Shown: positions 10,092-17,862 of the stretch, piece after piece | Layout of the letters: every line of letters begins with the position of its first letter | Position numbering within the stretch: position 1 is the first letter of the stretch | From: Thecamonas trahens ATCC 50062 | Lineage: Eukaryota > Apusozoa > Apusomonadida > Apusomonadidae | Reading direction: 5' to 3' | Length of the DNA: 63,908 nt | Assembly (NCBI RefSeq): GCF_000142905.1 | Contig: NW_013657627.1 | Location: 232,090 to 295,997, forward strand | Position numbers and translations under genes: made by a program | The notes under the pieces: model-generated | Database searches by the model: none | The model's input: the letters and a program-made list of their open reading frames with translations, nothing else | Told to the model about the DNA's origin: nothing

Positions 10092-11444
10092 ATGACCGCC
10101 GTCGCCGGTGGCGCTCCTCGGTCTCTCGCGGCTATCTTTGCACACGCGCAATCGGGCGATGTGGCCAAGCTCTCTGCCGCACTCGACGACCTGGGCAGCG
10201 AACTCGGCGACGACTTCGGGCCCGGCGCATTGCCAGCTGCGCTCGACACGCTTGGCAGCGACGGACAAGGCGCTCTCCATCTGGCAGCGGCCTCGGATCA
10301 ACCGGCAGCAGTCCAAGCACTCCTTGCTGCCGGCGCATCGATGACAGCTCGCAACGGATCGGGCAACAACCTCGCTGGTATCGCCGCCTCCCGCGGGTGC
10401 ATGGATGTCCTCCGTTGGCTCGCCGATCTCGTCTCTGCCGGCGGCGACGACAACAACCTTGCCGCGACTGTCGTCACCGCCACCAACAAGTGGAATGAGA
10501 CGCCGACAATGCTTGCTGTTGCAGCCGGTGAGCTTCCTGCTCTCCGGCTCCTCCTCACCCTCGCTCCCGTCGCCGCTACCCTCACCACCACCCGCGATGC
10601 CTGGAACCGCTCCGCCATCGACATTGCCCGTGACCAGGGCGTGCCGGCCGTTGTCCAGGTCATCGACGCCCACCTCGGCTCGACCTCTGGCTCGGTTCCG
10701 GAAGCCGGCTTTGCTGCCACGACACAGGACGGTGTCGGTGGAAGCACAGGGCCGTTGCCAGGCTCGCCTCTACCGCACTCGCTTCCGCCTTCGCCTCCGC
10801 CTCCGCCTCCGCCTCCGCCTCCGCTTCCGCCTCCGCCGCCGTCTTCCTCGTCGTCAACCAAATCGTCTCCTGCGGGCATCGGGTTGGCGCGTTTGGGGAA
10901 AGCGGTGGCTGGGGCGATTGGTAGCGGGACGATCAAGCTGCGCAAGGTGGAGGGCGGGCCAAGTGTGCGGTCGATGTTTGCAGAGGAGAGCAGAGGGGCA
11001 AGGGTGGTGACGACGGCAAAGTCGCGCGGGCCACCGTACACCCGGGTCCTCTCCAAGCTCATCGAGGCACCAGGCGATTTTGCGGTGGTGGAGGAGCTAC
11101 TGGCGGCCGGTGATGTGGATCCTGCAGGGCTGGACATGTTTGGTCTACCAGCGCTGCACAAGGTGGCGGCGTGGAGCAAGCCGGGCCTGGTGCAGCTGGT
11201 TGCGAGCGTACTGAGCGACGACGAGCTGGTGGCGACGGCTGGCGACTCGGGCTTTACGGCGCTGCACATGGCGGTGGAGATGGGCGCGGTGGGCGGGGCT
11301 ACTGCGGTACTGGCAGTTGCAGAGGCGCGCAAGGTCCGCGCGCGGCTGGTGGCGACGAGAGACGGGGCCGGGCGGACGGCAGGCGAGCTTGCGTGCGAGC
11401 TGGCAACGATGCCCTGCGAAGTGACCGACGAGCTGGCAACATAG
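10092..11444 (+). CDS. Ankyrin-repeat protein with proline-rich linker
   Basis: The protein has 450 residues. N-terminal ankyrin repeats are visible (GQGALHLAAASDQPAAVQAL, NETPTMLAVAAGELPALRLL, RSAIDIARDQGVPAVVQVI). A poly-proline linker with Ser run (about residues 230-255) follows, then C-terminal repeats (DMFGLPALHKVAAWSKPG, SGFTALHMAVEMGAVGGAT, AGRTAGELACELA). Such proteins are protein-protein interaction scaffolds; the proline stretch could bind SH3 or profilin. No enzymatic domain, signal peptide or TM is seen. The start follows the preceding stop by 77 bp, within a pyrimidine-rich leader. It converges on the phosphodiesterase gene with 24 bp between stop codons. The specific role is unknown. 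Confidence 0.8.
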   Translation: MTAVAGGAPRSLAAIFAHAQSGDVAKLSAALDDLGSELGDDFGPGALPAALDTLGSDGQGALHLAAASDQPAAVQALLAAGASMTARNGSGNNLAGIAASRGCMDVLRWLADLVSAGGDDNNLAATVVTATNKWNETPTMLAVAAGELPALRLLLTLAPVAATLTTTRDAWNRSAIDIARDQGVPAVVQVIDAHLGSTSGSVPEAGFAATTQDGVGGSTGPLPGSPLPHSLPPSPPPPPPPPPPLPPPPPSSSSSTKSSPAGIGLARLGKAVAGAIGSGTIKLRKVEGGPSVRSMFAEESRGARVVTTAKSRGPPYTRVLSKLIEAPGDFAVVEELLAAGDVDPAGLDMFGLPALHKVAAWSKPGLVQLVASVLSDDELVATAGDSGFTALHMAVEMGAVGGATAVLAVAEARKVRARLVATRDGAGRTAGELACELATMPCEVTDELAT

Positions 11445-11468
11445 AGCCTCGGATTACAGCGGAGCATT

Positions 11469-14400
11469 TCAGGAGAGCGCCTCAAAGTAGGCAAAGTTCT
11501 CCAGCATGTTCTCGAGCAGCGAAGAGAGCTCCGGGAAGAGGGTGACAAATACGGAGAAGAAGGGCTGGACGACAAACTTGATAAAGTTGACCTCGAGCGG
11601 CGCAAGCATTGAGGTCTCGCGGTCAAAGATAGGGGTGACGGGCAGGCCGATGTCGCGCTCGCGGTCGCCTTGGGCGAGGAACTCTGCAAAGACCATATCT
11701 GCCCAGTCCTTGAAGATGGCGAGCGGGCGCGTGGGGTTTGAGATGTCTGCGGCGTGGAGGATGACGCCGGCGAGGAGCTTGCGGTCCGACTCGGAGGTGG
11801 GGTCGAGCTCGCGGGTCTGGACGACGACCTGGAACTGGCCCATAATTTCAAAGTGCGAGGCCATGTCTGTGACGAGGATGGCGTGAACAGCGATGGCGCG
11901 GAAGGACGCAGTCTGATCTGCCGAGAGGACCGAGGTGATGTCGCAGGCCGGCGAGGAGAGGACGCGGAAGAGGAGCGCTGCGTGATGGTTCTCAAGGACC
12001 GAGTTGTCGTTGTAGAGGCGAGCGAGCGGGGCCTGGACGGCGACCAGAAAGTCGTTGTTGAGGCCGGGGTGGTTGACATCGTGCGCCACAGCGGCGCAGA
12101 GGAGGGCGAGCGAGTCGAGCGGGGTGAGGAGGTCCGCCGCGCCCGAGTGGGTGATGTAGTAGTAGACGGACTGGGTGACGTCGGCGGCGTGGACAAAGTT
12201 ATGATACGGGTTCGGCGACTTGTAGAGGTGCGAGACAGCGACGACAAAGTTGTAGACGAGCTCTTCGGAGAGGCCAAATGCGGCCATGACGCCAGCGGCA
12301 TCAAACATCGCGACGAGACAGACGATGAGGTCGGGCTTGGAGAGCGAGGTGGCGGCAAACGAGAGCGTGTCGATGTGGTGGCGGGCTTGGGAGAGGGTGA
12401 GCGAAGCGTGCTTGGTAGCGTCGGCGACGAGGGCGGCGACGCACGAGGTGATGGCGTCGACCCAGACAAAGGCGCCCCACGCGGTGGCCTCAACACCCGA
12501 TGACGGCTCGTAGGCGAGAGTACCGGCGACAGGCGGGGCGTCGGGCGGGATCGAGGACGTCGAGCCTCCAGCGTCACGGAGCGGCGAGTCCTCAAGATGG
12601 CCGACGAGACCGGCGGCCTGCGAGCACGGCGACTTGGAGCGGTCGCGGTCGGACGAGTTGTCGAGCGAGGCGACCGAGGAGATGGAGCGGCGGAGGGCGT
12701 GCGACTTGCCGCGCGGGCGGCGGGTGAAGGTGTCGAGGATCCACTCCGAGTGGGAAGACATGCGACGAAGGCGCCCGGGCGGGGCCGGCGGGACCTGCGA
12801 CGGACCGGTCGACGGTGAGGTCGGTGACATGTTGCGGCCGTAGCGCGGAAGAGGGGCGGCGAGCGAGGCGCGGCGCTTCTGGCCGCGGGCCATGGCGGCG
12901 GCGCGGTGGATGGTCATGGTGTCGTCGGAGGAGACAAGCGGGAGCGGCGGTGGCGGCGAGCGCGAGACCGAGATGGACTGGTGCGAGGTTGGCGGCGAGG
13001 ACGAGGCAAACTCCTCCCCGGACGAGCCGCGGGCGCCGCCGCCCGGAGTGGGCGAGGTGGTGATCCGCGGCTGAAAGAGGTCGCCCGAAGCAAGTTGCGA
13101 GATGACACTCTGCAGCTCGTAGCGGACAAAGTCGGCCTTGTGGGGGTTGCCGAGGTCAAGCCTGGTGAGCTCCTGAAGGCGCGAGACGAGCGAGAGGAGC
13201 GGCGTCTCAACGAGGGCGAGCTTTGTCCGCATGTCGTCCATGTGCGACTCGAGGTGGGTGTGCTTCTTCCGCTCGGCCTCGATGAGCGAGAGCTTCCAGC
13301 GGAGAGTGACCTTGCGCATGGCATCGATGGCCGAGTGCTGGTGACCGGCACGGCCGCGGGCGAGGCCCATGCGGTGGAGATGGGCCGGGAGCGAGCTCTT
13401 CCGGCTGGGCTGAAGCATGGTGGGCGGGGCGAGGCCGCGGACGCGGTGGGCAAGCGCGGCGGGCACAAACGGTTTGACGAGGTAGTCGACAACGCCATCG
13501 GCCATAAACGCCGCGATAATCTCGACAGAGTTACGCGGAAAGATGGCAAAGACACGCGGAATGTGGCCCATCTTCTGCTTGACAAGGGTGCGGAGCCAAG
13601 AGTGAGCAACTTGGACGCCACCAACCTCAATGTCAAGGACAATGAGGTCGACGTGCGCCGAGTCGAGGACAATGAGCGCGTCCTCGGGGTCGGGCGCCTC
13701 GTACACGTCGGAAAAGTTAAAGTGACGCAAGATGTCGGCGGCTGAGATGGCCGACGAGGTGGGCGGCGCAACAGGAATGCCGTTGTGCAGCGCAATGTCG
13801 GTCCCGCCGTCGATGTGGCACTGGACGGTGCCCCACTCATCCGAGGCTGACGGGGCCAGGTCGGAGGAGGCAGTTGAGTCAGACGAGTCGGACGAGGACG
13901 AGTCGGACGAGGACGAGGGAGAGTGGGCAGCCGACGCGGTGGCATTGGTGTCGTCCGAAATAGACGAGAGCGACGAGAGCGTCGATGCTGGCGCGCCGTG
14001 CTGGACCGGCGGAGCAAGGTGAGCGGCCGACGAGGCGGCGGCGATGGCGTGCGGGGCTGGGGCGGCGCTAGGGCCAGACTCGACCGAGCCGGTGGCCGAG
14101 AGTTCGAGCGAGGTCCGCGGCGACGTGGGGCTCCGCGGCGAGCTCTCGCCAGACGAGGTGAACGAGGGAATGTCAAGATTGTGGTGGTCCATCTCTCCGA
14201 GGCCGCTTGGGTTGGCGATCTCGGTGGCGGAGCGACGCATGGGGCGAAGAACTGGCGAGACGGAGCGTGACGGGTTTGGCGCCGGCTCGGGCGCGCCCTT
14301 GGCCGACTTTGCACGCTTGCCGCGGACACGGTGCTTGCGCCGGCCGGAGCGGAGAAGAGGTGAGCTAGCCTTAGTTGTTGCCTTGGCAGTTGCCTTGGAT

Positions 14401-15158
14401 CGCGAGCGCGGCGTCAGGTCCATGTTCATCGACTCGGCGAGCTTGCCGAGCGTGTCTGCAGCAAAGGCAACTATGAGAATGTCCTTGACAAAAGCCGACC
14501 GCTCGGGTGCAACCATACTCTTTGTGGCGGGGAGATCTGGGACGCGATCGGTGCCAGTGGCATCGCCCGCAGCCGAGTCATCGGTCGCACCGCTGGCAGC
14601 CTTCCGCCACTTAGCCATTAGCCTGTTGCCTGGTGAGTCGACGCGGTTGCCTACACGGGCCAGACTCGCCATGTCCCGAGTGGCTGCATGCAGCGGGGCA
14701 GAGATGACCTCTGTCCGCCCGGGCATGTCCTCGATGTTTGTATCCGAGAGCGAGCGAGTTATGGCATGTGGCGGGAGACCAGCCAGAGAGCGACCATCAC
14801 CAGAGTTACCCTCAGGAGAAGGAGGGACAAGCCTAGGTATGAGCGGTGAGGGCGGCATGTCTACCATCTGTTCCTCCGCCGCCGACAAAGACGATGATGA
14901 CGATGACGATGACGATGACGAGGAAGAAGACGATGACGAGTAAGAACGCCGAGCGCCACCACCACCAACAGCAGCAGCGCCACCACCACCACCACCACCA
15001 CCACCAGCAGCCATCCTCGCACTACTTGGAGATACCGACGACATGAGTGATGCTGTTGTGTTGGCTGTCTTGTCATGGCTCATTTTCATGCCATTGTGGC
15101 TTTCTGTCTCTCCGCAGCTGGACGACAGCGCGTCGTCCGAGTCCCACGACTGCGACAT
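11469..15158 (-). CDS. RegA-like protein: degenerate receiver domain + class I cyclic nucleotide phosphodiesterase
   Basis: The protein has 1229 residues. The N-terminal ~450 residues are disordered, with poly-Gly and poly-Ser runs. A receiver-like domain follows (about 460-580): VDLIVLDIEVGG has the phospho-acceptor position Asp509 and DYLVKPF has Lys562, but the acidic pair near strand 1 and the conserved Thr/Ser are not apparent. A disordered linker leads to a class I PDE domain (about 890-1229) with YHNFVHAADV (His990), the metal-site signature HDVNHPGLNND (His1026, Asp1027, His1030), ENHH and HAADISNP. Dictyostelium RegA has the same receiver-then-PDE order and hydrolyses cAMP. The purine-contacting glutamine of this family, normally in an SQVGFI context, is Glu1189 here (LEVNFIK), which may alter nucleotide choice or activity. 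Confidence 0.88.
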   Translation of the reverse strand: MSQSWDSDDALSSSCGETESHNGMKMSHDKTANTTASLMSSVSPSSARMAAGGGGGGGGGAAAVGGGGARRSYSSSSSSSSSSSSSSSSSLSAAEEQMVDMPPSPLIPRLVPPSPEGNSGDGRSLAGLPPHAITRSLSDTNIEDMPGRTEVISAPLHAATRDMASLARVGNRVDSPGNRLMAKWRKAASGATDDSAAGDATGTDRVPDLPATKSMVAPERSAFVKDILIVAFAADTLGKLAESMNMDLTPRSRSKATAKATTKASSPLLRSGRRKHRVRGKRAKSAKGAPEPAPNPSRSVSPVLRPMRRSATEIANPSGLGEMDHHNLDIPSFTSSGESSPRSPTSPRTSLELSATGSVESGPSAAPAPHAIAAASSAAHLAPPVQHGAPASTLSSLSSISDDTNATASAAHSPSSSSDSSSSDSSDSTASSDLAPSASDEWGTVQCHIDGGTDIALHNGIPVAPPTSSAISAADILRHFNFSDVYEAPDPEDALIVLDSAHVDLIVLDIEVGGVQVAHSWLRTLVKQKMGHIPRVFAIFPRNSVEIIAAFMADGVVDYLVKPFVPAALAHRVRGLAPPTMLQPSRKSSLPAHLHRMGLARGRAGHQHSAIDAMRKVTLRWKLSLIEAERKKHTHLESHMDDMRTKLALVETPLLSLVSRLQELTRLDLGNPHKADFVRYELQSVISQLASGDLFQPRITTSPTPGGGARGSSGEEFASSSPPTSHQSISVSRSPPPPLPLVSSDDTMTIHRAAAMARGQKRRASLAAPLPRYGRNMSPTSPSTGPSQVPPAPPGRLRRMSSHSEWILDTFTRRPRGKSHALRRSISSVASLDNSSDRDRSKSPCSQAAGLVGHLEDSPLRDAGGSTSSIPPDAPPVAGTLAYEPSSGVEATAWGAFVWVDAITSCVAALVADATKHASLTLSQARHHIDTLSFAATSLSKPDLIVCLVAMFDAAGVMAAFGLSEELVYNFVVAVSHLYKSPNPYHNFVHAADVTQSVYYYITHSGAADLLTPLDSLALLCAAVAHDVNHPGLNNDFLVAVQAPLARLYNDNSVLENHHAALLFRVLSSPACDITSVLSADQTASFRAIAVHAILVTDMASHFEIMGQFQVVVQTRELDPTSESDRKLLAGVILHAADISNPTRPLAIFKDWADMVFAEFLAQGDRERDIGLPVTPIFDRETSMLAPLEVNFIKFVVQPFFSVFVTLFPELSSLLENMLENFAYFEALS

Positions 15159-15190
15159 GGAAAGGGGGGGGGTGAGGGTGGGAGGGGTGG

Positions 15191-15191
<1 letters not shown>

Positions 15192-15228
<37 letters not shown>

Positions 15229-15300
15229 TATTGGGGGTGGAGTGTGTATGTGTATGTGTGTGGGTGTGGGTGTGGGTGTGGGTGTGGGTGTGGTAGTGGC
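15192..15300. repeat. GT microsatellite followed by GTGTGG-type repeats
   Basis: About 18 GT units run from 15192 to 15227. A degenerate TGTGTATG and GGGTGT array then continues to about 15300. Confidence 0.85.
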
Positions 15301-15380
15301 AGTGGCAGTGGTGGGCGTTTGCGGAGCGGGAGTGTCGTAGTCTGGTTGTTCTGATCATTGGCTACCAGCTAGCAAAGGCC

Positions 15381-15596
15381 ATCATCTACCGCAGTCGTTG
15401 GTCATCATCTACCGCAGTCGATGGTCATCGTCTACCGCAGTCGTTGGTCATCATCTACCGCAGTCGTTGGTCATCATCTACCACAGTCGTTGGTCATCAT
15501 CTACCGCAGTCCATGGTCGATGGTCATCATCTACCACAGTCGTTGGTCATCATCTACCACAGTCGTTCGTCATCATCTGCCGCAGTCGTTGGTCAT
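15381..15596 (+). repeat. 23-bp minisatellite, about 9 copies
   Basis: The unit ATCATCTACCGCAGTCGTTG plus GTC recurs every 23 bp, starting at 15381, 15404, 15427, 15450 and 15473 and onward, with scattered substitutions (CCACAG for CCGCAG, CGATGG for CGTTGG). One unit is disturbed near 15510-15530. It lies in the region shared by two divergent genes. Confidence 0.9.
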
Positions 15597-15907
15597 TGGT
15601 GCTGACCGAATGTTTTTTGCTGCACTTTGTTCTGTTGTGTGTAAAGGGCGGGTATCAGCCGGATGTGTTTGGTGTGTGTGTGTGGGGGGGGTGGGGGGTG
15701 GTGTAGTAATTTTTTTTATATGTCTGGTGGTTGACGAAAATGGAACGAACCAAATGGTGCGAAGGGTGAGTCAATTGAGCGGTAAATGGAGTTACGGAAC
15801 AGCGTGGGTTCGGACCACGGCGGGACGAGGAAGGTGGGGGCGGGGGAGGAGAGCACACTTGTCGCCGAATAGGAACAGGTGTAGACGGCTTGTTTGTACC
15901 TTGCAAG

Positions 15908-17680
15908 ATGCATGTGTCATATGTGTTCATGGCCTTGGTCTGCTACGGCGCCATTCTCGGCCTCGTCACCATGCAGTCGGCAGCCACGCCGTCGTCGGTC
16001 GGCCACTCCTCGCCGGTCTCCCTCGCGTCAACCGATGGGACTACCCGGGCTGATCTGAGATCAGAGCTGGCGATGGCAAGAGAGGAGGGTGCGCTGGCAA
16101 AGCGTCCCATCCGGACTCTCCTGAGGAGAACCGCAACAGGTACCAAGATCTCCAATAGGTATGTGATCAGGGTGAACGAGGAGGAGGGAGGGAAGGAGAG
16201 GGGGGAGAGGGCAAGGTCCGGGGGGTACTTACCGAGGGCATGGCTGGTCGGGGACAGGTTCTGTGCGCTGAACGAGCAGAATGAGTGCGATTGGGAGAAC
16301 TACGCATCGTTCCTGCTGGCGGTGGTGGTGCCGATGATTGTGCTGGCGTGTCTGATGTGCGTGTGTGGCCCGCTGCTGGCTTGCTTCCGCATGTGCGGGT
16401 GCATGGGCGGGCGGCATCCGCGGCCGGGCCTCTGCTGTGGCAAGGGCAATGTGGACAAGCTGTATTCCAAGTCGACCATTCATGCGGTCAAGGGGCTCGC
16501 CCTGGTTGCCGTTGTGGTCTGCTTCATCTGTCTCGTGTGCGCGTACGTGGGCAACGCTCGGACGAGCGAGGGCGTCAACGGCGTGGTCGACGCACTCATC
16601 AAGGCCGGCGACTCGCTGGTGGCGCAAGTGCGGGCGATTGGGACGTCGCTTGAGGCGCTTCCATACACGCGCGACGTGGCAGCGTCGATTAGCGAGGCAG
16701 CTAACTCGGCCAACTCGTTTGTCAACGACGTGCGGTCGGCCAAGAAGGACATCAACGCGTACGAGGTCATCCGGGCGGTGGCGGCCAACATCTCGCTCCT
16801 TGTCCCGTTCCTCATGCTCCTCACCTCGGTCTCACTCGGTATCCTCAACAAGCGCGGCTGCTGCATCCACATTGTATTTGGCACGCTCATCACGCTCTCG
16901 CTTTCCTTTGTCTGGCTCTCAACCGGCATCCATTCACTGCTGGCCATTGTATTTGATGACGCTTGCGACGAGTTTGCCACCTTTATCGATGGCTCGAACC
17001 CTGACAACATCCTCGACACGCTCGTTGGCTGCTCGTCAAGCTCGGGCATCGCGTCGGGCTTCCAGGGCCTCGCCGACGACGCACGCTCTGGGCTCGACCA
17101 GTCGGTCTCGGCGTCGTGCTCGCGGCTCGAGCCGGCGTGCGCCGTCACGGCCTCGCCGCGGCTCAACGGGTGTCCCAGCGTGTGCAACGCGACGACGCTG
17201 CCGAGCTACCGCCAGGCCACCTGGACTCCGTCGCCCAACACAGGCGGACAGCCGCTTACACTTGACGCCTGCCGCACAGAGTGCACCCAGGGATCAGACG
17301 AGCAGTCAACCTCGGTTGCAGCTTTCACCGAGATTGGCGACGTGATCGAGTACAACCGCATCCTCTCCGAGGAGATCATTCCGCTGCTCAACTGCGACTT
17401 TCTCACCACCCTCGTTCGCGACCTCTTTGCCTCGTTCTGCACCAAGCTCACGTCGGGCCTCAAGATGGTCGCCCAATCACAGATCGCCATGGCCACTTTT
17501 CTCATGATCGGCATCTTCCTCCTCTGGCTCGGCCAGAAGCGCTTCCTTCCTGTCTCGGAATCGGCCGAAGAGGCCGGCCCGCCCAAGAAGGTCGACGAGT
17601 ACGGCGCCGCCCCCCCACCAGCGTACCACGATGACGACATGGGTGTGTATCCTGGCGACAAGGAGCTGGACCAGTATTGA
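15908..17680 (+). CDS. Five-TM prominin/tweety-like membrane protein
   Basis: The protein has 557 residues after removing one intron (16159-16257). Start: ATG at 15908, giving a signal peptide (YVFMALVCYGAILGLV). Topology is a short Cys-containing ectodomain, TM1 (LLAVVVPMIVLACLMCV), a Cys-rich cytosolic stretch (CFRMCGCMGG, LCCGKG), TM2 (LALVAVVVCFICLVCAYVG) and ecto-loop 1. TM3 and TM4 are then separated by a few residues (NKRGCC), followed by a Cys-containing ecto-loop 2, TM5 (IAMATFLMIGIFLLWLG) and a tail with PPPAYH. This five-span plan with two large outer loops and a Cys-rich first inner loop is that of prominin and tweety proteins, which occupy membrane protrusions or act in anion/lipid handling. 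Assignment rests on topology, not residue identity. Confidence 0.6.
   Translation: MHVSYVFMALVCYGAILGLVTMQSAATPSSVGHSSPVSLASTDGTTRADLRSELAMAREEGALAKRPIRTLLRRTATGTKISNRYVIRVNEEEGGKERGERARSGGYLPRAWLVGDRFCALNEQNECDWENYASFLLAVVVPMIVLACLMCVCGPLLACFRMCGCMGGRHPRPGLCCGKGNVDKLYSKSTIHAVKGLALVAVVVCFICLVCAYVGNARTSEGVNGVVDALIKAGDSLVAQVRAIGTSLEALPYTRDVAASISEAANSANSFVNDVRSAKKDINAYEVIRAVAANISLLVPFLMLLTSVSLGILNKRGCCIHIVFGTLITLSLSFVWLSTGIHSLLAIVFDDACDEFATFIDGSNPDNILDTLVGCSSSSGIASGFQGLADDARSGLDQSVSASCSRLEPACAVTASPRLNGCPSVCNATTLPSYRQATWTPSPNTGGQPLTLDACRTECTQGSDEQSTSVAAFTEIGDVIEYNRILSEEIIPLLNCDFLTTLVRDLFASFCTKLTSGLKMVAQSQIAMATFLMIGIFLLWLGQKRFLPVSESAEEAGPPKKVDEYGAAPPPAYHDDDMGVYPGDKELDQY
16159..16257 (+). other. 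Intron, 99 bp, in the five-TM protein gene
   Basis: The 5' site is AG|GTATGTGATC and the 3' site is GGACAG|G. The length is a multiple of three, so the frame stays open through it and retention would add a charged Glu/Gly/Arg-rich segment. Removal joins SNR directly to FCALNEQ just before the first ectodomain cysteine. Not confirmed by cDNA. Confidence 0.6.
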
Positions 17681-17862
17681 TTACATCATAACATTCACTG
17701 CACAAACAAAGCTCATCTGGCAGAGATGCCCGCGGCCGAGCAAGGAGCCGGAGCCGAGCCAACTATGACCGACCGAGGCCGGTAACCGAATCACACTTGT
17801 CGTGCATGCCCAAAGGACCGTCTACTCCTCGCACCCGTCCCAACGCATACCTGCTGAACCGC

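Larger units (their letters stand above)
15159..15907. other. Repeat-rich intergenic region between divergent genes
   Basis: No gene is supported. It holds G-rich sequence just upstream of the phosphodiesterase start (C-rich on that gene's strand), a GT microsatellite, a TGTGGG-type repeat and a 23-bp minisatellite. Open frames across the repeats exist only because of the repeat composition. Confidence 0.6.

Noticed and set aside
10298-12595. 765-codon minus-strand open frame overlapping the ankyrin and phosphodiesterase genes
   Set aside because: It is Ser/Pro/Arg/Thr-rich without motifs, while clear domains are encoded in the other frames of the same DNA.
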